Shown here one piece after another: positions 8,927-19,003 of a stretch of DNA of 61,852 nucleotides. Origin of the DNA: Myxococcales bacterium (GTDB lineage: Bacteria > Myxococcota_A > UBA9042); contig SHZD01000006.1 in NCBI GenBank assembly GCA_009692465.1, positions 1 through 61,852 on the forward strand, given 5' to 3'. Position 1 is the first letter of the stretch. Every line of letters begins with the position of its first letter. The position numbers and the translations under genes are program-made. The notes beneath the pieces were generated by a model. That model was not told the DNA's origin, ran no database searches, and saw nothing but the letters and a program-made list of their open reading frames with translations.

Positions 8927-10471
8927 TCAAGGAGCTGAATCGAGATCGGCGCCGTCGTCAACCTCATCCGGATCGGCTTCTTCTGGCTCTTGGGCGGTGG
9001 TCGGCGAGGCGGCGCTAGGCAGTGGTTTCGACGTCACCGCCCGCCCGGAACCCGTCGTCAATTCTGGAGCACCGTCGGCCGGCAACTCTTCGATTGCAAA
9101 CTGGGTTAGCGACTCCGCCACTTTGGCGGCAAGCAACTTGCTCGGGCCAACCATGACCCCGACCAGATGCTCCAACTGGCAGCGCTCTTTGAGCACCCGC
9201 TGCACCGTCTTGAGATCCACCGCAGCAATTTTGGCGGGTAACTGTGTAATCTCATTGAGTTCTAAGCCCAGCGCCCGGCCGCGCATTTGGTAGCCCAGTT
9301 CCGCCGCCGCCGTTTCCAACGTCAGCCGGTGAGCGCCGAGCAGCCAGTCTTTGACAAAGCGCAGTTCGGCTGGCGTGACTCCATGGCGCCCCAGTTCTTC
9401 CCACAACTTGACGGTCAGTTCGAGAGCGGCGACCGCATCCGCAGTTCCCGTGCCCAGCGTCGCGATCCAAGTCGACGACACGGCACCCAACGTCAGCGTG
9501 GCCTCGGTGTGGTAAGCCCAGCCGCGCAGTTGCCGGACGTCGCGGCTCAGGCGCGCAGAAAATGGACCGCCGAACACCGCGTTGGCCACTAGCAGCGCCG
9601 GCAGATCCTTGTTCTGTGCGCCAACAGTAGACAATGCAAGTGCAATTTGTGTTTGCGTCCGTTTGGGCTTGTCAACCAACAGCAAGCGCCGCCCGCTCAC
9701 TACCGCTCGTTCATGGACGATTTTGGGGCCGGATTTGGAAGAGAGCGCCCCAAACGCCGCACTGACCAGTTCCGTCGCCCGCTTGAGGTCGATGGCCCCG
9801 GCGAAACCAATGCGCAAGTTGCTGGCCGTGATCTGGCGGGCGTGCCACCCAGCCAGGTCCTCACTGCGGATCGTCGCCAAACTGAGCTCGGTCCCTTGGC
9901 TGGGTCGACCCACCGCTTGCCCGCGAAACAAGTAGCGACTGAGCGCATCATCGGCAAGCGCCCCGTCGTCATCCTGCATATGGCGAAGATCCGCTATTAA
10001 TTCATCGCGTTGAGCGTGGACTTCGCTCGGGTCAAAACGCGGCTGACTCACGATCTCGGCGAGCAACTGCACCAGCGGTTCCAACCGTTCAGCCGCTACG
10101 CTGGCGGTCAGCCACGCCCCGGACTTGTCGACCGCCACATCGACTTGGGCGGCAATCGCGTCGATCGCGCCTTGTAACTGCAGCCGATCTTTAGATTTCG
10201 TTCCGCGCAGCGCACTGAGCCAGCCCAGCAGAGTCTGGCCCTCCTTGCCCACCGGATCGAGAGCGGCGCCGCCACCGACGAACACGCGGACAGCGACCAG
10301 CGGCGGCCAAGGACGATGAACAACAAGAATTTCTGGCATGGAGCCTCGGGTGGACTTGGGAGCGGCAGCAGCCGGCGCGACTGGCAGGCCGCCCAACAAG
10401 AACGGCACGCTCAAAGCAGCGACGCCAGGGCGCCAGCGCCAGCGTGTCTTGGGCCAGTTGTCAATGATCAC
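8927..10471 (-). CDS. M16-family peptidase, non-catalytic partner subunit
   Basis: 514 aa, two M16 (pitrilysin-like) lobes after a signal peptide (residues 1-37, VAPAAAAPK). No HxxEH zinc motif is visible at the position where the adjacent M16 protein has it, so this is the catalytically silent member of a pair. The second lobe keeps the SRDVRQLRGWAYHTEA motif, typical of M16 C-lobes that close over substrate. The GTG start (10471) overlaps the TGA stop of the upstream active M16 gene by four bases, a coupling expected for subunits made in equal amounts. The tail is acidic and Pro-rich. Confidence 0.82.
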   Translation of the reverse strand: MIIDNWPKTRWRWRPGVAALSVPFLLGGLPVAPAAAAPKSTRGSMPEILVVHRPWPPLVAVRVFVGGGAALDPVGKEGQTLLGWLSALRGTKSKDRLQLQGAIDAIAAQVDVAVDKSGAWLTASVAAERLEPLVQLLAEIVSQPRFDPSEVHAQRDELIADLRHMQDDDGALADDALSRYLFRGQAVGRPSQGTELSLATIRSEDLAGWHARQITASNLRIGFAGAIDLKRATELVSAAFGALSSKSGPKIVHERAVVSGRRLLLVDKPKRTQTQIALALSTVGAQNKDLPALLVANAVFGGPFSARLSRDVRQLRGWAYHTEATLTLGAVSSTWIATLGTGTADAVAALELTVKLWEELGRHGVTPAELRFVKDWLLGAHRLTLETAAAELGYQMRGRALGLELNEITQLPAKIAAVDLKTVQRVLKERCQLEHLVGVMVGPSKLLAAKVAESLTQFAIEELPADGAPELTTGSGRAVTSKPLPSAASPTTAQEPEEADPDEVDDGADLDSAP

Positions 10472-12186
10472 GGCAATTTTGCCTGCACCACTTGCGGGCC
10501 GCCACGCCGTGAGGCCTTGGCGGTCGGCGGCGGCGGCGGATCGGCCAGCACAATCGCCCGCACCGAACCGGCCAGCCACCGCTTAGCCGCAGCCTGCACA
10601 TCGGACACCTGCAGCTTAGCCACTTGATTCCACATCGCAGCGTACCCCGCCAAGTCGCCCCAATTGGCCCACGTTTGGCCCAAGACGTCGGCGCGGCCAT
10701 CGGCGTTGGCCAGTTGACGATAATGCGAGGTCGTGAGCCGCCGGCTGGCGTTGGCGAACTCGGTCGCCGTCAATGGCGCACTGCTCAACAGGGCCACCAC
10801 AGCGGCGTCGACGGCGATCAGTGCGGCTTGAGCACTGTGGCCGGGCCGCAAAGTGACGATGAAGTTGAACGACCCTTGCAGACGCGTTTCGTCCTGAAAA
10901 CAGCCCACCGACGACGCCAGCTTGTGCTCGTCGACCAAACTGCGATGCAGGCGCGCAGACTCGCCGCCACACAGCGCCTCTGCCAGCACCACCAGCGCCG
11001 GGTGATCGGCAGAGGCAAGGGCCACTGTCGGCCACGCGATCGCCAACCGCGCTGCTGCCGCATCGATGGTCATGGTCTTGCGCACCTCAGCCGTTAGTTG
11101 CACGGTGGGTTGGCCGGCAGGCGCACGCTTGGTCGCCACAGTAGTCGGCAACGGTCCAAAACTTTTTACGATTTCGCGCAGTACCGTGGTCTGGTCAAAA
11201 GTCCCTGTCACCACCACCGCGGTCCTGCCGGTGGCATAATGGGCCCGGTAAAACGCAAGCGCGGTATCGCGAGTCATCGCCTCCAGATCGGCCGCCCAAC
11301 CAATCACCGGATGCGCATACACACTATTGCCGTGGACCAAGCGCGCCATCGCCTCGGCAATCTGGCCGTCCACATCGGTATCGATGGTCTCGCGGCGCTC
11401 GTTCTTGACCACTGACAGCTCGCTGCGCACCCCAGCCACAGTCAAGTGCAGATTGACCATCCGATCGGCTTCCATCGCCAAAACCAGCGGCACCACCTGC
11501 GACGGCACCACTTGGTGGTACATGGTCCAGTCCAGCCACGTCGCCGCGTTGGTGTTGGCGCCGTGGGCTTCCAATTCGCGGTCAAAAACCCCAGCTGGCC
11601 GGGCCTTAGTGCCTTTGAACATCAAGTGTTCAAGCAAGTGGGCCGCGCCCGTTTGCCCTGGCGCCTCGTCGGCCGAGCCTGCGCGCACCCACACATGCAC
11701 TGCCGCGACCCCGGCATGCGGATCGGCGGCCATCACCACTTCCAAGCCGTTGGTTAACCGCCACCGTTCAGCGCCAGATGGGCCAAAAGACAATGTTTCT
11801 AGACAGTTTGCGCCGACAATGCCGGCAGCAGTCGCCCACGCCTGCCGCTCTTGGATGGTCGAGGGCTGCGGTTCCAGTTCCACGGTGGGCGGTTGTTGTG
11901 CCATTGCGCTCCGGTGCGGGCTCGCCGCTTCCAGCACCAGCATCCACCCCAACGGCGATGCAAGCGCTGTAATTGCATGAAAAATAGCGGCTCGGCCCAA
12001 TCCTTGTCGACCCGAATGGCGAGTCGGCGGGCAATGGCGCGCGCTGGCGGTCGCTGCCCATGACCCATCAGCTGGCGGCACCCAGTGCCCTTTGCCACAC
12101 CGAATTGGCCCAGCCGCCCCTGTTTGGCATCGGCCCTGATTGGCGGCTAAATTCAAAACAACCGCGGCTTTTCGCTGTGTGTTCAA
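10468..12186 (-). CDS. M16-family zinc metallopeptidase, catalytic subunit
   Basis: Contains the inverted zinc motif HLLEH (residues 183-187 of this frame) followed by FKGT and a downstream acidic ligand region, then a second lobe with SLVDEHKLASSVG. With the adjacent motif-less homologue it forms the usual M16B heterodimer. The start is uncertain. The longest frame opens with a TTG that overlaps the TGA of the ArsA-like gene. The first 65 residues do not look conserved, and a hydrophobic segment at about 69-85 would suit a signal peptide if translation begins further in. Likely a periplasmic peptidase. Confidence 0.82.
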   Translation of the reverse strand: MNTQRKAAVVLNLAANQGRCQTGAAGPIRCGKGHWVPPADGSWAATASARHCPPTRHSGRQGLGRAAIFHAITALASPLGWMLVLEAASPHRSAMAQQPPTVELEPQPSTIQERQAWATAAGIVGANCLETLSFGPSGAERWRLTNGLEVVMAADPHAGVAAVHVWVRAGSADEAPGQTGAAHLLEHLMFKGTKARPAGVFDRELEAHGANTNAATWLDWTMYHQVVPSQVVPLVLAMEADRMVNLHLTVAGVRSELSVVKNERRETIDTDVDGQIAEAMARLVHGNSVYAHPVIGWAADLEAMTRDTALAFYRAHYATGRTAVVVTGTFDQTTVLREIVKSFGPLPTTVATKRAPAGQPTVQLTAEVRKTMTIDAAAARLAIAWPTVALASADHPALVVLAEALCGGESARLHRSLVDEHKLASSVGCFQDETRLQGSFNFIVTLRPGHSAQAALIAVDAAVVALLSSAPLTATEFANASRRLTTSHYRQLANADGRADVLGQTWANWGDLAGYAAMWNQVAKLQVSDVQAAAKRWLAGSVRAIVLADPPPPPTAKASRRGGPQVVQAKLP

Positions 12187-13175
12187 ACTAGACCGCTCGA
12201 CGACGGTCGGAGCGCCGCTTGAGCTCGCAAATCCGCCGCTTCCATTCCGGCTGCCGCAAGTTGGGACAGCTGTTCGATTTGGGCCCGACCAATCGGCCGC
12301 AGCAGGTGCGGCAACTCAACCACTGGCAGCCGACTGTGGTGGTGCAAGCGGGTCAACTGGGCCTGCTGACCGGCCCGCCAATTCTCGTAGGTGTGGGTGG
12401 CTTGCAATGCGCTGGATACCAACGGTTTATCTACTACATGGTGGCGCTTGAGCGTGCGCCGCTGCCCTTCGGTGAGCAATTTGGGCAGCACTTGATTGAC
12501 GAAAAGGTAGCCGGTCGGCACCCCCAGCGTGGTCCGCGCATGCTCGCACAGCTCTAAGGCTTCGGACGCAGGCAGTTCTTGAGGCAGCGTGACCACATGC
12601 AAGGCGGTGCGCAACGGATCTTCCAGCAGGCCGCGCATCGCCCGCGCATCCTCGGCCATCGGGCCCACCGGCACCGCGTTGCAGATCGTTTGCGGCAAGC
12701 GCAACAGCGACACACCGTGCCCTGTGGCCGGGGCGTCGATCACCAGCAAGTCCCAAGTCGGCGCGCCGTTGGCCCTGCGGTCCGCCGCCTCCATGTGCCA
12801 GGCCTTGCCGAGCATGAGCATTTCATTCATGCCTGGGATCATCTTGGTCAAGCGCCGCATCACGTCGTTTTCAAAAACCAAGTTGTGCAGCGCTCGAAAG
12901 CGCAGTTTCATCTGGCCGTACTCGCGCAAGGCTTCCGCTGGGGTCAAATTGGCTGCAAACAGAGGCAGCACCGGGTCGATCTGCACCGGCGCATAGCTGG
13001 CATGGTCATGCCCATAAGCGCGCGCTGCCCAATCGCGGGCCCCCAACTGCACCACACAGGTCCGCAAGCCGTAGCGCGCCGCGCAATAGGCCAAGGCCAG
13101 CGACAACGTAGAACGACCGACGCCGCCCTTGCCGGAGACGATGGCGAAACGGCGGTCAAAAAGGCGACTACGCAT
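12183..13175 (-). CDS. ArsA/MinD-like deviant Walker A ATPase
   Basis: 330 aa SIMIBI-class ATPase. Deviant Walker A GKGGVGRST at residues 15-23; the usual family form is GKGGVGKT/ST, so the second lysine position is Arg here. A Walker B-like LLVIDAPATGHG follows, as in ArsA/Get3 proteins (VFDTAPTGHT). The repeated His-box and metalloid-binding Cys of true arsenite pumps are not seen, and no ars genes are near. Myxobacteria often carry paired ArsA-like ATPases of unclear role, but only one copy is found here. The stop overlaps the first possible start of the M16 gene. Confidence 0.75.
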   Translation of the reverse strand: MRSRLFDRRFAIVSGKGGVGRSTLSLALAYCAARYGLRTCVVQLGARDWAARAYGHDHASYAPVQIDPVLPLFAANLTPAEALREYGQMKLRFRALHNLVFENDVMRRLTKMIPGMNEMLMLGKAWHMEAADRRANGAPTWDLLVIDAPATGHGVSLLRLPQTICNAVPVGPMAEDARAMRGLLEDPLRTALHVVTLPQELPASEALELCEHARTTLGVPTGYLFVNQVLPKLLTEGQRRTLKRHHVVDKPLVSSALQATHTYENWRAGQQAQLTRLHHHSRLPVVELPHLLRPIGRAQIEQLSQLAAAGMEAADLRAQAALRPSSSGLV

Positions 13176-13265
13176 GCGAAGTTGAACCGGTCGGGGCAGG
13201 CACCGCGAGCGCTGCGGGGCATGGCGATCGTGTGGCAGGGCGCGAGCGTTGTCCAGTTGGCCAAT

Positions 13266-15242
13266 TCACGGCGCGGCCACTTTCTGCTGCCACGCTTGCA
13301 GCGCGCGGGCGCGAATCTTGCGGTTGCCAGCAGCGTCGCGCACGGTCACCTTGTCCGCGTCCAGCCATTGTGCAAATGGAATCAGGTGTTTGCGTGTCAG
13401 TCCGAGCAAGTCCTTAAGCTCACCGGTGCTGAACGTTTCGACCTCCGCAAAAGCGGCGATCACGCGGTCGGCCGCCGTGCGCGCCCGGTGGGTGGCCAAA
13501 AAATGGTCCTCGGCCACCCGCACCAACTCGCCCTGTTGAGTGGCCAACACCGCCGCCGCCTGTACGTCTTTGACAGGCAACAGCAAAGTTGCCGCCAGTT
13601 CTGCAAACAGTGGCGGTGCCAAATCGCTGGCGTCGATGGCCGCAACCACCCGCGCCACCGCGTCGGTACTCACGGCGGCCTTAGGCTGAAACCCGGCAAT
13701 TGCGTAGGACTGCCCATCAAATTGGAGGACTGTTCGCTTGACTAGCGCCCCAGCCACCGCCGCCGCCACCGCCGGGTCCAGCCAAGCGCCAAGCAAGCGC
13801 GCAATCGCCTCGGCGTCGAGCCCAGCCCGCGCCGGTTGCTCACGGTGAAATTGGGCAATGGCTGTCTTTAGGCGCGTTTCCAATGCGGTAAACGAAGCAG
13901 TGTCCATGATGCGCCCCGTAGATCCGGCCCGCCGCAGGGTCGCTGTCGCCGTCAGGTCCTTGACAGTGCGCAAAATCGTCGCCGCTGGCAGCGCGCTGCA
14001 CTGGTTCAATTCCAGCTCGGATAGGCCGCGCTCCCCAGCCAGTGCTACCGTAGCGGCGAGCTGCAGCGGCGCTTGCGGCGCCAAGCACTGGTCCAGCAAC
14101 GCCAAAGTCGCCGGTTTGGCCGCTGGTAATCGCCGCGGCCAGCCGAAAAGCACAGTCCCACCGCCAATCGTGCGGCCGCTATGGCCAGCAAGCTGCGAAC
14201 CGCGCACCACGAAACGGCTGTTGGCCGGCAGTGGCATCGGCCGATCAAAAAACACCTCGACCCACGCCAGTTGATCTGGCTCTTGGGGCGACGACGACAA
14301 TTGGCGAATGCGGGCTGCGCAGCTGTCGGTTCCCAAATGCACGGTCGCCCGTGCCTCTTTGGCCAATTGCGGGGCATGAGCAAGCGTGCGCAATCGCGCC
14401 ACGCAGCGCCGACCGACCGCGATCGTCTGCGCGACCGCGACGACATTACCCACCGCAACATCGGCCAGCGTCGCCCCAGCCAAGTTGATCGCGACTCGCC
14501 CAGGCGCAGAAATTTCCGACCTCGCCAGCCCTTGTTGCTGCAAACCGCGAACCCGAAACAGCTTGCCGGACGGCAGCACCGCCAAATTCTGCTCGATCGT
14601 CAGGCTGCCCACCGAGGCAGTGCCCGCGACCACCGTTCCGCGACCTGCGATGGTGAACGCACGGTCGATCCCCATCGCAAACGGCCGCGTATCCGTGCTG
14701 GCTGTTTTGGGCCGCTCGTCGAGCAGTTGTTGGGCAAACTGCGCTATGTGATCGCGCAGTTGGGCAATCAAGTGCGGCTGCAGCGCCGAAAATGACCACA
14801 CCGGGGCCCCTTCCAAAAACGTGCCTTGGGCCAACGTGCAAACGTCCAATTGCGCCAGTTCCAACAGGTCAGCGTCGACCATGTCCACTTTGGACAGCAC
14901 GATCGCGCCGCGCTGGACCCCAAGCAACTGACAAATGGCCAGATGTTCGCGGCCCTGCGGCATGGCGCCCTCATCGGCGGCCACCACCAACACCACCGCG
15001 TCCAAGGCGGCAGCACCCGCGATCATGCGCCGCACAAAGCGTTCGTGGCCCGGCATATCGACCAATGCAACGCGCTGCATCCCATGGCCGGCGACAGGCA
15101 CGTCCAGCCACGCAAAGCCCAGCTCAATGCTGATGCCGCGCCGTTGCTCCTCCACCAGCCGATCGGTTTGCATACCAGTCAGCGCCCGCACCAGCGAGGT
15201 CTTGCCGTGATCGACGTGGCCGGCGATGCCAAACGTCAGCAT
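13266..15242 (-). CDS. selB: Selenocysteine-specific translation elongation factor SelB
   Basis: GTPase that delivers Sec-tRNA to UGA codons with a SECIS element. The ATG at 15242 gives MLTFGIAGHVDHGKTS, with the G1 motif at residues 8-15; an in-frame extension to 15269 adds nothing conserved. G3 DMPGHERF and G4 (SKVD) are present, then the EF-Tu-like beta-barrel domains and the RNA-binding winged-helix repeats that distinguish SelB from EF-Tu (final WH region around FSTGELKDLLGLTRKHLIPF). About 658 aa is normal for the family. No selA, selC, selD or obvious selenoprotein is in the window. First gene of the minus-strand run. Confidence 0.93.
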   Translation of the reverse strand: MLTFGIAGHVDHGKTSLVRALTGMQTDRLVEEQRRGISIELGFAWLDVPVAGHGMQRVALVDMPGHERFVRRMIAGAAALDAVVLVVAADEGAMPQGREHLAICQLLGVQRGAIVLSKVDMVDADLLELAQLDVCTLAQGTFLEGAPVWSFSALQPHLIAQLRDHIAQFAQQLLDERPKTASTDTRPFAMGIDRAFTIAGRGTVVAGTASVGSLTIEQNLAVLPSGKLFRVRGLQQQGLARSEISAPGRVAINLAGATLADVAVGNVVAVAQTIAVGRRCVARLRTLAHAPQLAKEARATVHLGTDSCAARIRQLSSSPQEPDQLAWVEVFFDRPMPLPANSRFVVRGSQLAGHSGRTIGGGTVLFGWPRRLPAAKPATLALLDQCLAPQAPLQLAATVALAGERGLSELELNQCSALPAATILRTVKDLTATATLRRAGSTGRIMDTASFTALETRLKTAIAQFHREQPARAGLDAEAIARLLGAWLDPAVAAAVAGALVKRTVLQFDGQSYAIAGFQPKAAVSTDAVARVVAAIDASDLAPPLFAELAATLLLPVKDVQAAAVLATQQGELVRVAEDHFLATHRARTAADRVIAAFAEVETFSTGELKDLLGLTRKHLIPFAQWLDADKVTVRDAAGNRKIRARALQAWQQKVAAP

Positions 15243-15501
15243 GAAAAGCGCTTGGGCGGGACACCGCATTGTTCAAAATTGCCGCGCATCGAATGGCCCG
15301 CGTAAATGGCGTTGGCAATGCCACTGACAGAGGATAATTGACCCTGCGGCTTGCGCAAGGTAGCTTGCTGCCTCAGGCGGGAGTCGCCAATCGTCGCCAA
15401 ACTCAAGATTGGGCCCCGCAGTTGGCGCAATCGGACTTTGCCCTTCGGGCCGCGACGCGAGCGAGTCGCTTGAAACGCAAGCGGATTTTGGAGCCTGCTA
15501 G

Positions 15502-18500
15502 GTGAATGTTCGCTGCCCACATTGTAGCGCGGTGTTTCCAGCTGGTCCGCTGCCGGACACGGGTTCACGGCTGGTTGAATGCCCCTTGTGCCTGTTGCGC
15601 TTTGACGTCGCCGGCGAAGGCACGATCAGCGTCGCTCAGGCGTCGGCACCGACCGCTGGCGCCATTTCCCAACCCGACGACGAGTTTGAGCAATACGGTT
15701 TGGGCGGCCAAGTGAACGCCGTCAGCACCGGCCTTACGGTGCCGCTGATGCGATCGGCGGGCGGGCCGTCGGCGCCACCGATTGTTCCACGCTCCGCGCC
15801 GCGTCCGCTGCAACCTGTTGATGACGAGGTTGATTTTGAGGCGCTGCTCTCCGATGCTGTCGGCGCGGTCGAAAAATACCAAGACAGGCCAGCGGCTTCG
15901 AACCGCTCCAATCCGTTTGTGCGCATCAGTGCGCCGCGCTCCGGCGGCGGTGTCAGTTTAGCCGGCACAGAGAGCGTTTTTAACAATGACGGCGCTCGCC
16001 AGCCTTTGCAACCGACCAGCGCACCACCGACGCGAACCGGCGTGCTGCAGACTGGTCAGCCCGGTGGTTTTGCCGCTGGGTCCGCGTATGCTGCGGCGCC
16101 AGCGGCCTCACAAGCCCCGACTCATGTTTTGCAAAGTGGATCTGGCGCTGCTGGGGGCTTTCAGCCCTTCGTCAATGTCAATGCCGCCCAGGACTTTCTG
16201 TCCGGTTTTGGCCGAAGCTCTGGGGCGGCGCCTGATGCAGAGCAAAGCTCGTTGGCTTTCGATCCTTTTGGTGGTCAAGGCGGCGCTGGGCCCGCGCCAG
16301 ATTCCGATTCATTGTTTGAATCTGGTGGCGGTTATGCCTCGCAACCGCCCGCGGACGATCAACGGCGGCCCATCAGCGATCTCAACTCGGCGCGGCCGGT
16401 GGCATCAGTCGCTCCGCCGACCATCGGTACCACCAAAAAGCCCAAGCTGACATTCGACCGCCTTCTCGGCTTTGCCATGATCGTTGCGGTGCTGGGTCTC
16501 GCCACTGATTACCTAGGTTTAGGCTTGTTTGCTAGCCACTTGTGGCGGCCTGAGGCGCCAGCAGAGGTCAAGACCGCGCGGCCGTTGCCCAAGGATTTGG
16601 TGACGCCGGTGGTGCTCGACGACACCCGCAAGACCTACGAACTGGAACTGGCACGCTTGGACAAGGCGCTTAAGATGCGACCTGACTCCGCTGGGCTGCA
16701 ATTGCGCCGTGCCTCGGTGTACCTCGACTTGCTCGAGCGGTTTCCAGAGATTTTGCAAGAAGAGCCTGAGATCAAGAAGGGTTTTGACGAACTGGTCAAG
16801 GCTGGCAAGATCGGCGGGCCGCGGCTGGTGGCGCTCGAAGCGCTGTCGCGGGCCGATCTGGCCACCGCAATCAAGCAGTTCGACGCCCTCAAGATCGGCA
16901 GTGCCGACGACCGCGGGGTGGCTGCGCGGGTGCGTCTGCTTGATTTTCGCCAGCGGGTGGAGATCCAAGCCCTCAATCACCCGGGTCTGACCGCGTCACC
17001 GGAGGCCGATCCGCTGCAAACTTTGGGCGCCGATGACCCGTCGTTGGTGCAAGCCAAGCAGTTGCTCGACGCCACTCTGGCCGAATCGCGCGGCGCGGAA
17101 AATGCGAGTAAGCTCATAGTGTTGCAGGCCGAAATCAACGACCGCATGGGCAAGCACGCCGAAGTTGCCGCTGCCCTTGAGCCAATCATCGCCAAGGCGG
17201 CAGAGCACTTAGAGGCCCGGTTGGTGCTTAGTTCCGCGTATTTGGAAATCGGCAAGCTCGACGAGGCGCAAAAGCACTGTGACCACGTCACATTGGCGCT
17301 GGCTGGCCAAGTCAAAGCTCCGGCGGTTCCGCGCAAACTGGCATTCGTTCAAGCTAGATTGGCCGCACGGCGCGGCGACCGCGAAGGTCAGATCTCCGCG
17401 CTGGCGGCCCAAATCGGCGTCAATGCGGGGGACGAGATGGCAGTTGTGCGCCAAGCCCGCCTGACGCTGGCGGAAAAGCACTTCGACGACACGATCAAGA
17501 GTCTGCAACTTGGCAAGAAGAATCAGAAATTTAAGTCTGTCGCTTTTGAAGTGGTGGTGGTGGAGTACTGGTTGACCGTCAACCGCAACGAAGATGCACT
17601 GGCGGAATTGCGCGAGGCGACCAAGCTCTATCCTCAATCCCTAGAATTGCTCTACCTGCGTGGACAAGTGGAAGACAAACAAGCCCATTATGCCACTGCC
17701 CGCGACTATTTTGCCCAAGTTCTGCAGCGTGAACCCAAGCACTTGCGGGCGTCCATTCGGCTCGCTGAGTTGCAAGCGGCGGCCAATCGTCACGATGAAG
17801 CCTTGGCCACCTTGGAGCGCGCCCGTGCTGAGGTCGGCGACGACGAAACGATTTTGCGCCTGCGGGCCGACGAGCTGGCGGCGCTCAAACGCGACGATGA
17901 AGCTCGCAAAGTGATCGACCAGCTGTTGACCCTAGCGCCAGAGAATCGTCGCTACTTGCTGCGAGCGGCGCAGATGGACTTGCGGGCCGGCAATACCGAC
18001 CAAGCGCTGTCCTACCTGCGCAAACTGCGTGCGCAGAAGGCCTTGGACCGCGAGGCGGCGATGCAGCTAGCTCAGGCGCTGAGCGAAAAGAAGACCTTTT
18101 CTGAGGCCGCTGCGACGGTGGAGCCGTTTGCGGACCAGGCGCAAAGTGACGTCGAGCTTAATTGTCTCACTGGCCAGTACTATTTGGACGCGGATCAAGT
18201 CGAAAAAGCCACGGTCTACATTATCCGCGCGGTGCAGACTGCGAACGGCAAAAGCGCGATGGCTCTGTTTCAGTGGGGTCGACTGGCCTTCAAGAAGGGC
18301 GAAGTCGCTGCCGGAACGTCGCGCATTCGCCAAGCGATCGGTCTGGACGCGATGGCTCACGAGTACCGCTACGAGCTGGCAAAAACGCTGCTTGGGGCCA
18401 AGAACGACGCCAATTCGCGCAAAGTCGCCGTCGAAGAGCTCGAAACTATTGAGCGCAGCGCCGCGGGTCTGGCCTTGGCCGAGCATCCGGTCAAGTACTT

Positions 18501-18990
18501 GCCCGATGTTCACCGCCAGTTGGCTCGAGCCTTTTTGGACGCCCACGACTATAACAAGGCGGCGCGCCATCTTTACGCGGTGCTGGCGAAAGTCCCGGAC
18601 GACGTGGACAGCAAGTCGGACTTGGGGCGGTCGCTGTATTACCTGGGCCACAAAGACGCGCTCAAGACGCTGCGCGAAGTGCTGGCGCGCCGACCGGGCG
18701 ATGCGCGCGCCGCGATGTATCTGGGCCTGACGATGCTCAATGCCCGGCAGACCAGCGATGCGCTGCCGCACTTGCAGCATGCGGGCAATTCGGGTGACCG
18801 ACGGCTGGTGGAGAGCTGGTACCATCTTGCGCTGATCTACAAGGAGCGCGATTTGGTGCCGCAAGCGTTGCGGATGGTCGACACCTATCTGGAGCGCGCG
18901 CCCAATGACGAGACCTACCGCGCCGATGCCGAGAGCTTGCGCCGCGGCTTGCAGGGCAGCTTGGGCGACTTGAAGAAAAAACGAAAGTAG
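15502..18990 (+). CDS. Zinc-ribbon, single-pass membrane, TPR-rich protein
   Basis: 1162 aa. Starts at GTG with GGAG 9 bases upstream. An N-terminal zinc ribbon has CPHC (5-8) and CPLC (27-30), followed by a Pro/Gly/Ser-rich linker to about residue 300, one transmembrane helix near 318-340, and then a long array of TPR-like helical repeats to the C-terminus (AYLEIGKLDEAQ, YLRGQVEDKQAHYATARDYF, DLGRSLYYLGHKDA). This layout (cytosolic zinc finger, long linker, membrane anchor, extracytoplasmic TPRs) is common in myxobacterial proteins next to secretion or motility genes. Probably a scaffold; partner unknown. R3 copy 4 follows its stop. Confidence 0.8.
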   Translation: MNVRCPHCSAVFPAGPLPDTGSRLVECPLCLLRFDVAGEGTISVAQASAPTAGAISQPDDEFEQYGLGGQVNAVSTGLTVPLMRSAGGPSAPPIVPRSAPRPLQPVDDEVDFEALLSDAVGAVEKYQDRPAASNRSNPFVRISAPRSGGGVSLAGTESVFNNDGARQPLQPTSAPPTRTGVLQTGQPGGFAAGSAYAAAPAASQAPTHVLQSGSGAAGGFQPFVNVNAAQDFLSGFGRSSGAAPDAEQSSLAFDPFGGQGGAGPAPDSDSLFESGGGYASQPPADDQRRPISDLNSARPVASVAPPTIGTTKKPKLTFDRLLGFAMIVAVLGLATDYLGLGLFASHLWRPEAPAEVKTARPLPKDLVTPVVLDDTRKTYELELARLDKALKMRPDSAGLQLRRASVYLDLLERFPEILQEEPEIKKGFDELVKAGKIGGPRLVALEALSRADLATAIKQFDALKIGSADDRGVAARVRLLDFRQRVEIQALNHPGLTASPEADPLQTLGADDPSLVQAKQLLDATLAESRGAENASKLIVLQAEINDRMGKHAEVAAALEPIIAKAAEHLEARLVLSSAYLEIGKLDEAQKHCDHVTLALAGQVKAPAVPRKLAFVQARLAARRGDREGQISALAAQIGVNAGDEMAVVRQARLTLAEKHFDDTIKSLQLGKKNQKFKSVAFEVVVVEYWLTVNRNEDALAELREATKLYPQSLELLYLRGQVEDKQAHYATARDYFAQVLQREPKHLRASIRLAELQAAANRHDEALATLERARAEVGDDETILRLRADELAALKRDDEARKVIDQLLTLAPENRRYLLRAAQMDLRAGNTDQALSYLRKLRAQKALDREAAMQLAQALSEKKTFSEAAATVEPFADQAQSDVELNCLTGQYYLDADQVEKATVYIIRAVQTANGKSAMALFQWGRLAFKKGEVAAGTSRIRQAIGLDAMAHEYRYELAKTLLGAKNDANSRKVAVEELETIERSAAGLALAEHPVKYLPDVHRQLARAFLDAHDYNKAARHLYAVLAKVPDDVDSKSDLGRSLYYLGHKDALKTLREVLARRPGDARAAMYLGLTMLNARQTSDALPHLQHAGNSGDRRLVESWYHLALIYKERDLVPQALRMVDTYLERAPNDETYRADAESLRRGLQGSLGDLKKKRK

Positions 18991-19003
18991 TTTCGGGTAA
19001 TTG

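Noticed and set aside
12589-13745. 388-aa plus-strand frame opposite the ArsA-like and selB genes
   Set aside because: His/Arg/Gln-rich shadow of two well-supported minus-strand genes.
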